A stretch of 64,000 nt of DNA, from assembly GCA_037128705.1 (NCBI GenBank), contig JBAXVX010000001.1:62001-126000 (forward strand). The letters are read 5' to 3'. Position numbers and translations under genes: made by a program. The stretch comes from CAIVAT01 sp037128705. Lineage in GTDB: Bacteria; Bacteroidota; Bacteroidia; Bacteroidales; FEN-979. Positions 34,617-43,419 of the stretch are shown one piece after another. Within the stretch, counting starts at the first letter, position 1, and every line of letters begins with the position of its first letter. The notes under the pieces are model-generated. The model worked only from the letters and a program-made list of their open reading frames with translations. It made no database searches and was not told where the DNA came from.

Positions 34617-36617
34617 CAAATTGGTCTTGAATTCAACAAGCGCCGTGGAACTCTCAACCCGGTCATTCACTGCCACGTTAACGGCCTTCACCACGGCATC
34701 ACGGGGCGAAACAACCTGATTTTCCATCTTCATCGCCTCGATGATCACCAGCACATCACCCTTCAAAACCCGGTCCCCCTCCCTGGCCAATACGCGGATC
34801 ACCTTGCCCGGCATAGGGGATGTAACATGGTTGCCGGCATGTCCCGCACTTTCATATACCGAGGCGGTGAACGATTCGGCCAGGATATCACGGCGCTTCA
34901 TCCGGAATATATGACCGGCTGTACTAAGGTAGGCCTGGTTGTTGTCTCCTTCTGAGATCCAGGCAAAATAGGGATGATGATCGATGGTGAAATCAATGCG
35001 GTTTTGAGATATGATCAGGGGTGAAGGGTGATATTCTTTTCCATGGATATCGAACACATAGTGTTTATCTGAATATCCGGGGATTTTCACGATAACATCC
35101 GCTCCCTCGAACTGAAGGCTTATGCTCATCTGGTTTCTCCAGTAGCCGATCGTCTCCCAGAGATTTGGTTTGTCGCCACTTGAAGGATGGACCTTCCGCG
35201 TGTGCTTCAGGGTGTGCATCAGGTACCCGATCATGGGAACGTGGCCGGGAATGTCATTTTTTTCAGCGAGGATCGCCCCGGTGAGGGAGGCCGTATGTTC
35301 ATCACAGAATTTTGTGGTGATTGAGTTCGAAACAAAGGCTTCGCTCCGGAGCAGTTCGGCCAGGTACGTAATGTTGGTGCTGATCCCATGGATAATGTAA
35401 TCGTCCAGGGCGGTGAGCATCACCTGGCTTGCTTCAGCCCTGTCCTTTGCGCAAACCACCAGCTTGCAGATCATCGGATCGAAGGAGCTTTTTATCTCCG
35501 TACCGGCGGTGATGCCTGTGTCGATGCGAATCCCCGGAATTTCCGGTTCTTTGTAAAAGGTCATTTTCCCGGGGGATGGCTGGAAATTATTGGCAGGATC
35601 CTCTGCGTATATGCGGCACTCGATGGCATGGCCATGCTGACTGATATCTTCCTGTTTCAGCCTCAGCGTATTTCCTGCAGCCACATGGATCTGCTCCTCC
35701 ACGATATCGATCCCGGTTACCATCTCCGTTACAGGATGCTCCACCTGGATGCGGGTGTTCATCTCCAGGAAATAAAAATTCAGATCCTTGTCAACCAGGA
35801 ATTCAATGGTGCCGGCGTTGTTGTAACCAATGGCCTTCCCGATGGCGACGGCTGCTTCGCCGATTTTGGTTCGTACTTCGTCTGTGAGGGTGGGGGAGGG
35901 CGATTCTTCGATGATCTTCTGATACCTGCGCTGGATCGAGCATTCCCGCTCATAAAGGTGAATGACATTGCCAAAATTGTCACCCAGGATCTGAACCTCG
36001 ATATGCCGCGGCTCTTCGATGAATTTTTCAATGTACACCGTTTCATCGCTGAAATAGGCCAGTGCCTGCCGGCTGGTTGCCTCCAGGGCCTCTGCGAGCT
36101 CATCTTCATGGTGAACGATCCGCATCCCTTTACCTCCGCCACCTGCAGCGGCCTTGAGCAAAACAGGAAATCCGATCAGGTGTGCACTCTTTGCAAGCTC
36201 CTCTTTGGTCCCCGTGATACCAGCCGTCATGGGGATGCCGATCTTCTTCACAAAGGCGCGGGCTTCGATCTTGTTTCCCATGATCTTCATGGCCTCGGGC
36301 CGTGGTCCGATGAAAATGATGCCAGCCTCCTCACATGCCGAAACGAACAGCGGATTCTCGGCCAGGAAGCCATAGCCCGGATGAATGGCATCAGATCCTG
36401 TCTGCCTGGCTATCCCGATGATCTTCGGAATGCTCAGATAGGTCTCGGCCAGTTCAACCTCCCCGATGCACCACGCCTCATCGGCCATGGTCACATGGAG
36501 GGAATCGGCATCCACCTGCGAATAGATGGCTACGGTTTTTATCCCCAGTTTTCGTGCAGTACGCATGATCCGTACGGCTATTTCTCCCCTGTTCGCAACA
36601 AGTATTTTATGGATCAT
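34602..36617 (-). CDS. Methylcrotonyl/acyl-CoA carboxylase biotin-containing alpha subunit
   Basis: About 671 aa from ATG 36617 (MIHKILVANRGEIAVRI); an in-frame ATG at 36650 would overlap the hydratase and add only 11 residues. Biotin carboxylase domain with ATP-grasp loops (AAAGGGGKGMRIV, NTRIQVEHPVTEMVTG), then a linker domain and a C-terminal biotinyl domain with the modified lysine in IEAMKMENQV. With the beta subunit 0.9 kb upstream it carboxylates a branched acyl-CoA using bicarbonate and ATP. The flanking hydratase, HMG lyase and acyl-CoA dehydrogenase point to 3-methylcrotonyl-CoA. The last residues come from a short repeat. Confidence 0.88.
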   Translation of the reverse strand: MIHKILVANRGEIAVRIMRTARKLGIKTVAIYSQVDADSLHVTMADEAWCIGEVELAETYLSIPKIIGIARQTGSDAIHPGYGFLAENPLFVSACEEAGIIFIGPRPEAMKIMGNKIEARAFVKKIGIPMTAGITGTKEELAKSAHLIGFPVLLKAAAGGGGKGMRIVHHEDELAEALEATSRQALAYFSDETVYIEKFIEEPRHIEVQILGDNFGNVIHLYERECSIQRRYQKIIEESPSPTLTDEVRTKIGEAAVAIGKAIGYNNAGTIEFLVDKDLNFYFLEMNTRIQVEHPVTEMVTGIDIVEEQIHVAAGNTLRLKQEDISQHGHAIECRIYAEDPANNFQPSPGKMTFYKEPEIPGIRIDTGITAGTEIKSSFDPMICKLVVCAKDRAEASQVMLTALDDYIIHGISTNITYLAELLRSEAFVSNSITTKFCDEHTASLTGAILAEKNDIPGHVPMIGYLMHTLKHTRKVHPSSGDKPNLWETIGYWRNQMSISLQFEGADVIVKIPGYSDKHYVFDIHGKEYHPSPLIISQNRIDFTIDHHPYFAWISEGDNNQAYLSTAGHIFRMKRRDILAESFTASVYESAGHAGNHVTSPMPGKVIRVLAREGDRVLKGDVLVIIEAMKMENQVVSPRDAVVKAVNVAVNDRVESSTALVEFKTNLSNNQ

Positions 36618-36637
36618 TTTCATTCGTTCAACCGTTT

Positions 36638-37426
36638 TCATTTTACCCAATTGGGTTTGCGCTTTTCAAGAAACGCATTCATTCCCTCCTGGCCCTCTGC
36701 TGAAGCGCGTATTTCAGCAATCATCCGGGCTGTATATTCATACGCCTCCTCAAAAGTCAGGTTATTCGACACCTCATTGATGAGTGTTTTGCACTGGCTC
36801 ATCGCTTCCGGTCCGCTGGTGCGCAGGAGCGCGATCACCCCGTCCAGGGTTTCATCCAGGGCCGCGGCAGGAACCGATCTGTTCACCAGCCTGAATCCTT
36901 CAGCCTCCTTCCCTTGAATTCTGCGGCCGGTAAGCATCAGTTCCCTGGCTCCGTATTCACCGATCCGTTTGATGACATAGGGCGAGATGCAGGCCGGGAC
37001 GATCCCGATCTTCACCTCGCTCAGTGAGAAGGTGGCATCATCAGTACAATAGGCAAGGTCGCAGGCAGACAACAGGCCGTTGGCACCGCCCAGGGCTACG
37101 CCATGAACCACGGCCACGGTGGGTTTCGGGCAGTGGTAAATAGCCAGGAAACACCTGGACAACAATAGGCTTTCATTGTAATTCTGCGCATAGCTGTTCT
37201 GTGAAACTGCCTTCATCCAGTGCAGGTCGACGCCGGCGCAAAATGATTTGCCCCTTCCGCGGAGAACGACACACAGGGTTTGACTGTCAAGCGTTTCAAA
37301 ACATCCGGTCAGCTCCCGGAGCATGGTTTCATCAAAGGCGTTGTGTACTTCGGGGCGGTTCAGCCAGATGGTGAAAACTCCATGGTCTTCTGTCGTTTCA
37401 ATGGTTTTATAGGTGTTCATATTCAC
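36638..37426 (-). CDS. Enoyl-CoA hydratase/isomerase, probably methylglutaconyl-CoA hydratase
   Basis: 262 aa, standard crotonase length. Oxyanion-hole segments RGRGKSFCAGVDLHWM and HGVALGGANGLLSACDL; the catalytic acidic segment is SLSEVKIGIVPACISPYV. Between the two carboxylase subunit genes on the minus strand, the order seen in liu-type leucine-degradation operons, so hydration of 3-methylglutaconyl-CoA to HMG-CoA is the best guess. It stops 20 bp before the alpha subunit ATG. Family is certain; the specific substrate rests on context. Confidence 0.85.
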   Translation of the reverse strand: MNMNTYKTIETTEDHGVFTIWLNRPEVHNAFDETMLRELTGCFETLDSQTLCVVLRGRGKSFCAGVDLHWMKAVSQNSYAQNYNESLLLSRCFLAIYHCPKPTVAVVHGVALGGANGLLSACDLAYCTDDATFSLSEVKIGIVPACISPYVIKRIGEYGARELMLTGRRIQGKEAEGFRLVNRSVPAAALDETLDGVIALLRTSGPEAMSQCKTLINEVSNNLTFEEAYEYTARMIAEIRASAEGQEGMNAFLEKRKPNWVK

Positions 37427-37445
37427 TAATCAATTGATTACCTGC

Positions 37446-37477
37446 AATCGTAAATCGTATATCGTAAATCGTATATT
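37446..37477. repeat. ATCGTAAATCGTAT-type tandem repeat
   Basis: AATCGTAAATCGTATATCGTAAATCGTATATTG, units of about 7 bases, between the hydratase start (37426) and the beta-subunit stop (37482). Seen directly; function unknown. Confidence 0.75.
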
Positions 37478-37481
37478 GAGA

Positions 37482-39089
37482 TTACATTCTGAAGATTCCG
37501 TATTGGGTTCTTTCATATTTTTTATTCTGAGAGATGGCAATGGCCAGCCCCAGGATCTTCCGTGTGTCAACGGGGTCGATGATGCCGTCATCCCAGAGTC
37601 GGGCAGTGCTGAAGTAGGCGGAGCCTTCATCATCATATTTTTTCAGGATGGTCTGCAGCATCTTTTCCCGCTCTTCGGGCAAGAGTTTCTTCCCCGAAGC
37701 GGCCAGCTGGTCCTCCTTCACCGTGATCAGTACATTGGCTGCCTGTTCGCCGCCCATCACCGAGATTTTGGAATTGGGATACATGAAGAGGAAGCGGGGT
37801 TCATAAGCCCGGCCAGCCATGGCATAATTGCCGGCGCCGAACGAACCGCCAAAAACAACCGTGAATTTCGGCACGTTGGCATTGGCAACGGCATGGACGA
37901 ATTTGGCTCCGTCGCGGGCAATGCCGGCGCGTTCATATTGTTTGCCGACAATGAACCCGGTGATGTTCTGCAAAAAGAGGATCGGGATGTTCCTGCTTGT
38001 GCAGAGTTCAACGAAATGGGCCCCCTTGAGGGCGGTCTCCCCGAAGAGCACCCCGTTGTTGGCCAGGATACCCACCGGGTAGCCCAAGATCCGGGCGAAC
38101 CCGGTGGTGAGGGTAGGCGCATAGCGCTCCTTGAACTCATGGAAAAGACTTCCGTCCACGATGCGGGCAATGATCTCTTTCGAATCGACCGGCTTCTTCA
38201 GGTCAACCGGCAGGATGCCGTAAAGTTCTTCGGGATCATAAAAGGGCTCTTCTGCCGGGTGGATCTCCAGGGATTGATATTCGCTCCGCTGGATGGATTC
38301 AAAGATGTTCCTGCATATCTGGATGGCATGTTCATCATTTTCAGCCAGGTGATCAGCCACGCCCGATACCATGGTGTGTACCTCGGCGCCGCCCAGTTCT
38401 TCGGCGGAGACCACTTCACCGGTCGCCGCTTTTACCAGGGGAGGTCCTCCGATAAAGATGGTTCCCTGGTTGCGTACGATGATGGTTTCATCACTCATGG
38501 CGGGGACATAGGCCCCGCCTGCAGTACAAGAACCCATCACCACGGCAATCTGGGGGATTCCCTGGGCTGAAAGCCGCGCCTGGTTAAAGAAAAACCGGCC
38601 AAAATCATATTTGTCGGGAAACACATTGGCCTGTTCAGGAAGGAATACCCCACCCGAATCGACCAGGTAAACACAGGGAAGCCGGTTCTCCATGGCAATC
38701 TCCTGTGCCCTGACATGTTTTTTTATGGTCTCCTTCACATAGGTCCCCCCTTTGACGGTGGCGTCGTTGGCCACAATCATCACCTCCTTGCCGTGGATCA
38801 CCCCGATGCCGGTAATGATCCCTGCCGAAGGGAACCCGTCGTCATACAGGCCAAATGCGGCAAGCGTGGAGAGTTCAATAAAAGGGGTATTGCGGTCGAT
38901 CAAAAGGTCGATGCGCTCGCGGGCCAGCAGCTTACCGCGTTCCTTGTGCCGCTGCACAGCCTGCTCGGGCCCGCCTTTCCTGATGGTGGCCATGATCTCC
39001 CTGTAATGTCCAAGCAGCTTCATGTATTCTTCCCTGTTTTGCAGGTATTCCCGGCTGCCGACCTTGATCTTGCTTTCTATCCGAAACAT
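37482..39089 (-). CDS. Methylcrotonyl-CoA carboxylase beta (carboxyltransferase) subunit
   Basis: 535 aa, the usual length for MccB. Carboxyltransferase N-half: RERIDLLIDRNTPFIELS and GSCTAGGAYVPAMSDE; C-half: FGAGNYAMAGRAYEPRFLF and MGGEQAANVL, the latter typical of methylcrotonyl-CoA (and geranyl-CoA) carboxylase beta chains. It transfers the carboxyl from biotin on the alpha subunit to the acyl-CoA. First gene of the leftward operon; its upstream side faces the divergent relA-like gene 157 bp away, so the operon promoter should lie in that gap. Confidence 0.9.
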   Translation of the reverse strand: MFRIESKIKVGSREYLQNREEYMKLLGHYREIMATIRKGGPEQAVQRHKERGKLLARERIDLLIDRNTPFIELSTLAAFGLYDDGFPSAGIITGIGVIHGKEVMIVANDATVKGGTYVKETIKKHVRAQEIAMENRLPCVYLVDSGGVFLPEQANVFPDKYDFGRFFFNQARLSAQGIPQIAVVMGSCTAGGAYVPAMSDETIIVRNQGTIFIGGPPLVKAATGEVVSAEELGGAEVHTMVSGVADHLAENDEHAIQICRNIFESIQRSEYQSLEIHPAEEPFYDPEELYGILPVDLKKPVDSKEIIARIVDGSLFHEFKERYAPTLTTGFARILGYPVGILANNGVLFGETALKGAHFVELCTSRNIPILFLQNITGFIVGKQYERAGIARDGAKFVHAVANANVPKFTVVFGGSFGAGNYAMAGRAYEPRFLFMYPNSKISVMGGEQAANVLITVKEDQLAASGKKLLPEEREKMLQTILKKYDDEGSAYFSTARLWDDGIIDPVDTRKILGLAIAISQNKKYERTQYGIFRM

Positions 39090-39209
39090 GCGTTATATCT
39101 GAAATATGATGAATTGGCGGAATTCGTTCCAACACGCTCCACCCGAAATTATCGCCTACTAAATTAAGAATAATTCTAAATTATACAAACTTATCTGAAA
39201 TATCCACCG

Positions 39210-39217
39210 TAACTTTG
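39210..39217 (+). promoter_or_regulatory. Candidate -7 element for the relA-like gene
   Basis: TAACTTTG fits the TAnnTTTG consensus, 29 bp upstream of the TTG start at 39247 and followed by CG-T. A -33 TTTG is not clear. Confidence 0.5.
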
Positions 39218-39246
39218 CGTTGAATTTGTAGAAAATTAAATCCGGA

Positions 39247-41172
39247 TTGAACAACCTTATCGATATTGTCTATGAGGAGTTGACCCTGGAATCGCTGCTT
39301 GAATTTGAGCAGCTGAACGGGGAAAAAACCACGGTGAGAAAGGCTTTCATGCTCATGCTGAACCAGTCGGAGCGTGACCATGAACCGGGCTATGCCCGGA
39401 TGGTGCTTGAAACAGCAAGAATTATCCTGGAGGACATGAACCTCGGGCCGGACTCCGTCAAATGTCTTATTCTCAAAAACTTGTCCGACAAGGGAATTTT
39501 ATCGCCCGAAGCCATTGAATCGGAATACGGGAAGGTGGCCAGGGAGCTGATCGAAGGCATTCACAAGCTCGAAAGGCTGGATACCAAGAAGTACAGCACC
39601 AACAAGGAAAATTTTATCGGCTTGCTTCTCACCCTGTCCGACGATATCAGGGTGCTGCTTATCAGGCTCGGCATGCGCCTGTACGACATGCGCCATTTGT
39701 CGGACTATCCTCCTGAAAAGCAGCAGAAAATCATTGGGGAGACCATGGACCTGTATATCCCCATCGCCCACCGAATCGGGCTTTACCAGATTAAAAATGA
39801 ACTGGAAGACCGGGTATTGCGCGCCACCGACCCGGAAACCTATGAGGTGATCGCAGCCAAGCTGAAGGAGACCAAAGCCGACCGGGATCAATATACGGCC
39901 GATTTTATCAGGCCCATCGAAAAACGTTTGCTTGAGAGCGGCTTCCAGTGCGAACTGAAAAGCAGGGTGAAATCGATCTCCTCCATCCGCAGGAAAATGC
40001 TCGCCCAGAAGGTTGAGTTCGAAAAGGTGTACGATTTATTTGCCATCCGGATCATCCTGAATCAAACAGTTGAAAATGATGCAGCCGACTGCTGGAAGAT
40101 CTATTCGCTGGTTACAGATATTTATGCTCCGAACCCGCGCCGCCTGCGCGACTGGATATCATTCCCGAAGCCCACCGGGTATGAATCGCTGCACACTACG
40201 GTGATCGGTCCTGAAGGACGCTGGGTTGAAGTTCAGGTGAGAACGCGCCGCATGGATGAAGTAGCTGAAAAGGGTTTTGCTGCCCACTGGAAGTATAAGG
40301 AAGCAAGCAAGGCCCAGGCCAGATCCGATCTGTATGCCCGGATAAGGGAACTACTGGAAAGTCCCGCCCAGAGTTCACATGAAAAATCGGTCAGCAGCGA
40401 TAAAAAGGCACTCTATTCGAATGAGATCTTCATCTTTACCCCGAAAGGTGATCTTAAAAGACTTAAATTGGGATATTCCGTTCTGGACTTTGCATTTGAA
40501 GTGCACTCCGAGATCGGATCAACCTGCACAGGCGCCATTGTCAACGGGAAGATGGTTCCGCTGAAATACATCCTTCAGAACGGGGATACCGTAAAAATAC
40601 TGACCTCGAAAACCCAGAAGCCCAACCCGGGATGGCTTGAAATCCTGAAAAGCCCGCGAAACATTGCACGCGTCAAACACGCGCTGAAAATGGAGTTGTA
40701 TAAGGAGGCCGATTTCGGGAAGGAGATCATTAAAAATAAGCTGACCCAGCTGGGGGTTGAATTTACCGATCCGGTCATCAACAAGGTTGCCGCCTATTTC
40801 AATTGCGAGACCATCCTGGATCTGTACCAGCGTTTTGGCGAAGGAAAGATAGATCCGAGCAAGATAAAGAAAGCCTTGCTGGAACCTGATCAGGGAGTGC
40901 CACCCGCCCTTGCCAGGGAGGAGACCTTTCCCGAAAGGGTTTCGGAAATGATGGCGGGAAAAGAGGACTATGTGATCATCGATCCCCTGATTAAATCACT
41001 GCATTATCAGTTCGCCAAATGTTGTGCCCCTTCGCCGGGCAGCTCCATTTTTGCTTTTGTCAGTGTTTTACAGGGAATCAGGATTCATAAAACGACCTGT
41101 AAAAATGCACACCAGCTGATTACCAGATACCCCTACCGGGTGCTTGAGGCCAGATGGAAAAATGATGTATGA
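39247..41172 (+). CDS. RelA-type (p)ppGpp synthetase with dead hydrolase domain
   Basis: 641 aa from a TTG start; a TAG at 39229 blocks further extension. N-terminal HD domain (about 1-170) is degenerate: the catalytic HDxxED is replaced by KNLSDK (residues 77-82) and LADRLHNMRTL by LGMRLYDMRHL, so the hydrolase should be inactive. The synthetase domain (about 200-350) is intact: KVYDLFAIRIIL, KPTGYESLHTTVIGPEG, WVEVQVRTRRMDEVAEKGFA. TGS domain at about 385-450, then a CC/zinc-type end (FAKCCAPSPGS). It stops about 90 residues short of full-length RSH proteins, lacking the C-terminal ACT domain. An ABC transporter gene starts at its stop. Confidence 0.88.
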   Translation: MNNLIDIVYEELTLESLLEFEQLNGEKTTVRKAFMLMLNQSERDHEPGYARMVLETARIILEDMNLGPDSVKCLILKNLSDKGILSPEAIESEYGKVARELIEGIHKLERLDTKKYSTNKENFIGLLLTLSDDIRVLLIRLGMRLYDMRHLSDYPPEKQQKIIGETMDLYIPIAHRIGLYQIKNELEDRVLRATDPETYEVIAAKLKETKADRDQYTADFIRPIEKRLLESGFQCELKSRVKSISSIRRKMLAQKVEFEKVYDLFAIRIILNQTVENDAADCWKIYSLVTDIYAPNPRRLRDWISFPKPTGYESLHTTVIGPEGRWVEVQVRTRRMDEVAEKGFAAHWKYKEASKAQARSDLYARIRELLESPAQSSHEKSVSSDKKALYSNEIFIFTPKGDLKRLKLGYSVLDFAFEVHSEIGSTCTGAIVNGKMVPLKYILQNGDTVKILTSKTQKPNPGWLEILKSPRNIARVKHALKMELYKEADFGKEIIKNKLTQLGVEFTDPVINKVAAYFNCETILDLYQRFGEGKIDPSKIKKALLEPDQGVPPALAREETFPERVSEMMAGKEDYVIIDPLIKSLHYQFAKCCAPSPGSSIFAFVSVLQGIRIHKTTCKNAHQLITRYPYRVLEARWKNDV

Positions 41173-41173
41173 G

Positions 41174-41938
41174 ATGGAGAACGACCTGGTCATTGAGGTA
41201 AAAAACGTCCAAAAATCCTTTAAGGCAGTGCATGCCGTGCGGGGAATTGACCTTCGCATCGGCCCGGGACAGTTTGTGGCCATCCTGGGGCCGAACGGGG
41301 CTGGTAAAACAACCCTGGTTGAGATGATCGAGGGAATCCAGCAGCCCGACAAGGGGGAGATCTTCATCCTGGGCAAATCATGGAAAGGCAATGAGAACTA
41401 TCTTCGCCGCATGATCGGACTCTCGCTGCAGGAGACCCATTTCATTGAAAAGCTGACAGTATGGGAAACACTCCGGCTCTTCGCCAGTTTTTTCCGGATC
41501 GGGAAGGAGCGTTGCGAGGAGATATTGTCCCTGGTAGCACTGGAAGAGAAGAGAAAGGCCTGGGTCGTGAACCTCTCGGGAGGACAACGTCAGCGTCTTG
41601 CCCTCGGGATCTCCATGCTGAACAAGCCGAAGATCCTGCTGCTCGATGAGCCGACCACCGGACTGGATCCCAACGCGCGGCGCGAGATCTGGGCCATCCT
41701 GCATAAACTGAAGGATCAGTCGCAAACCTCCCTGATCCTGACAACCCATTACATGGAAGAGGCCGAACAACTTTGTGATTACATTGTAATCATCGACCAC
41801 GGAAAGATCCTGAAACAGGGAACGCTGACCGAATTGCTGGGTGAAATTCAGGATCTTCCTGTAAAACCCGCCGAAACCCGTAAAATCACCCTTGATGACC
41901 TTTTTACTTCACTAACCGGCCGCCATCTCAATGATTGA
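41174..41938 (+). CDS. ABC-2 type exporter ATP-binding protein
   Basis: 254 aa from the ATG at 41174, directly after the relA stop; in-frame ATGs at 41162 and 41165 overlap that stop and are also possible. Walker A GPNGAGKTTLVEM, signature LSGGQRQRLALG, Walker B ILLLDEPTTGLD and the switch histidine in LTTHYMEEAEQL. It drives the permease encoded by the next gene, which it overlaps by 8 bp. A DRA/NodI-type exporter ATPase; substrate unknown. Tight spacing implies cotranscription with relA. Confidence 0.9.
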   Translation: MENDLVIEVKNVQKSFKAVHAVRGIDLRIGPGQFVAILGPNGAGKTTLVEMIEGIQQPDKGEIFILGKSWKGNENYLRRMIGLSLQETHFIEKLTVWETLRLFASFFRIGKERCEEILSLVALEEKRKAWVVNLSGGQRQRLALGISMLNKPKILLLDEPTTGLDPNARREIWAILHKLKDQSQTSLILTTHYMEEAEQLCDYIVIIDHGKILKQGTLTELLGEIQDLPVKPAETRKITLDDLFTSLTGRHLND

Positions 41939-43076
41939 ACGCGTCACCAACAGCCAGCTGTATCAACTGATCATGGCCAACATCAAAGAGCTGATCCGTG
42001 AACCGGGTGTGCTGTTCTGGGGAATTGTCTTCCCGATCCTCATGTCGCTCGGACTGGGGGTGGCCTTTACCAAGAAAAAGGATGTCGTCATCCCCATTGC
42101 GGTGATCGGGCAAAACCATGTGATCCACCATCCGGCCGATACAACGTCGGTCCTGCTCTCCTTTCTTCAGAATAACAGGGCAACACTGGAAAGAAATAAC
42201 CAGGGGTTTGTCGGGCGAAGGCTTACCATTCCGGATGATAAACTTGGAAACACAACATTCATTTTCCTGGCCATGAACTGGCAAAAGGCCATGGTGCTGC
42301 TCAAGCGCGGGAACCTGAACATCGTGCTGGATGAAAGAATGGGGAGGGTCCAGTATCATTTTGACCCGATGAATCCCGATGCGCAGCTTACCTACCTGAA
42401 ATTGTCCAAACTTTTGAATGCGTCCGGCCCGGTTGTACAGGCTGCCAACACGGAGATCAACCCGCTGACGGTAAGCGGCACGCGTTACATCGATTTCCTG
42501 GTTCCCGGGCTGATTGCCATGGGGGTGATGATGTCGTGCATGTGGGGGGTGAGCTATGCCATCATTGAGCGCCGGTCGAAAAAACTGCTGAGGCGGATGG
42601 TCGCCACCCCGATGAAGCGCTCAAACTTCCTCATTGCCCTGATTGCGGTTCGCATGCTGATGAATTTCGTGGAGGCAGGATTGCTCTTCCTGTTCGCCTG
42701 GCTCGCCTTCAATATTACGATCCAGGGAAGCGTGACGGCTTTGCTGGCTCTGTTCATTGCCGGAAATGTGGCTTTTGCCGGCATTGCCATATTTATCGCC
42801 TCGCATACGGCCAAGACCGAAATCGGGAATGGATTGATCAACGCGCTGAGCATGCCCATGATGGTCCTGTCAGGGATATTCTTCAGCTATCATAATTTTC
42901 CAGAATGGAGCATCCCCGTCATTCAGAAATTTCCGCTTACCATGATGGCCGACGGGATGCGGAGCGCCTTTATTGAAGGAGCCGGATTTGCCGAACTTTC
43001 CATGCCGATCATCGTCCTCTCAGCCATCGGGATCGTTTTCTTTACCGCCGGCATGCGGATATTCAAGTGGCATTGA
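41931..43076 (+). CDS. ABC-2 type transporter permease
   Basis: 381 aa. An N-terminal membrane helix (PGVLFWGIVFPILMSLGLGV), a long extracytoplasmic loop (about 45-180), then five hydrophobic helices: FLVPGLIAMGVMMSCMWGV, ALLALFIAGNVAFAGIAIF, MPMMVLSGIFFSYHNFPEW and a C-terminal one. This is the usual ABC2_membrane layout. It overlaps the ATPase gene by 8 bp and is followed by a strong hairpin terminator. Together they form a two-gene exporter; cargo is unknown, with lipids, drugs and polymers all possible. Confidence 0.88.
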   Translation: MIERVTNSQLYQLIMANIKELIREPGVLFWGIVFPILMSLGLGVAFTKKKDVVIPIAVIGQNHVIHHPADTTSVLLSFLQNNRATLERNNQGFVGRRLTIPDDKLGNTTFIFLAMNWQKAMVLLKRGNLNIVLDERMGRVQYHFDPMNPDAQLTYLKLSKLLNASGPVVQAANTEINPLTVSGTRYIDFLVPGLIAMGVMMSCMWGVSYAIIERRSKKLLRRMVATPMKRSNFLIALIAVRMLMNFVEAGLLFLFAWLAFNITIQGSVTALLALFIAGNVAFAGIAIFIASHTAKTEIGNGLINALSMPMMVLSGIFFSYHNFPEWSIPVIQKFPLTMMADGMRSAFIEGAGFAELSMPIIVLSAIGIVFFTAGMRIFKWH

Positions 43077-43086
43077 TAAAAACAAA

Positions 43087-43114
43087 AGAGGCTGTCCCAA
43101 TTGAGACAGCCTCT
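43087..43114. terminator. Bidirectional intrinsic terminator
   Basis: AGAGGCTGTC-CCAATT-GAGACAGCCTCT stem-loop: a 10-12 bp stem between the permease and the convergent cold-shock gene, with A/T-rich flanks on both sides. Confidence 0.8.
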
Positions 43115-43140
43115 AAGATTAAAATCGTTTTTGGTTAAGC

Positions 43141-43332
43141 TTATACCAGTTTAACATTTACAGCATTTAATCCTTTTTTACCTTCGGTCAGGTCGAATGT
43201 TACTTCGTCATTTTCCCGGATACGGTCAATTAAACCAGAGGCATGAACGAAATATTCTTTGCCTGTCTCGGAGTCCATAATAAATCCAAATCCTTTTGAC
43301 TCATTAAAGAATTTTACTTTTCCATTTTTCAT
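43141..43332 (-). CDS. Cold-shock protein (CspA family)
   Basis: 63 aa, a single cold-shock domain. RNP1 motif SKGFGFIM and RNP2 motif KEYFVHAS are intact, with MKNGKVKFFNES at the start. Binds single-stranded RNA or DNA and acts as an RNA chaperone. Its own promoter (TTTG...TACCTTTG) lies in the gap upstream, and a DEAD-box helicase is encoded immediately beyond, on the same strand; a csp/helicase pairing suits RNA unfolding at low temperature. Confidence 0.95.
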   Translation of the reverse strand: MKNGKVKFFNESKGFGFIMDSETGKEYFVHASGLIDRIRENDEVTFDLTEGKKGLNAVNVKLV

Positions 43333-43361
43333 AATAATAATCGAATTTAAAATAATATCCG

Positions 43362-43395
43362 CAAAGGTAGATATAAAATTAATAGGATCAACAAA
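43362..43395 (-). promoter_or_regulatory. Bacteroidota-type promoter of the cold-shock gene
   Basis: On the minus strand: a -33 TTTG (43392-43395), 22 bp spacer, then -7 TACCTTTG (43362-43369), followed by GCGGATATT. The -7 lies 30 bp upstream of the ATG. Both boxes fit the Bacteroidota consensus. Confidence 0.65.
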
Positions 43396-43419
43396 ATAAT
43401 TAAAAAACTTATTGTCGGT

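Noticed and set aside
35388..36917. 509-codon open frame opposite the biotin carboxylase and hydratase
   Set aside because: It is an antisense shadow of GC-rich codons: its protein has no domain logic, and it crosses two genes with clear motifs on the other strand.
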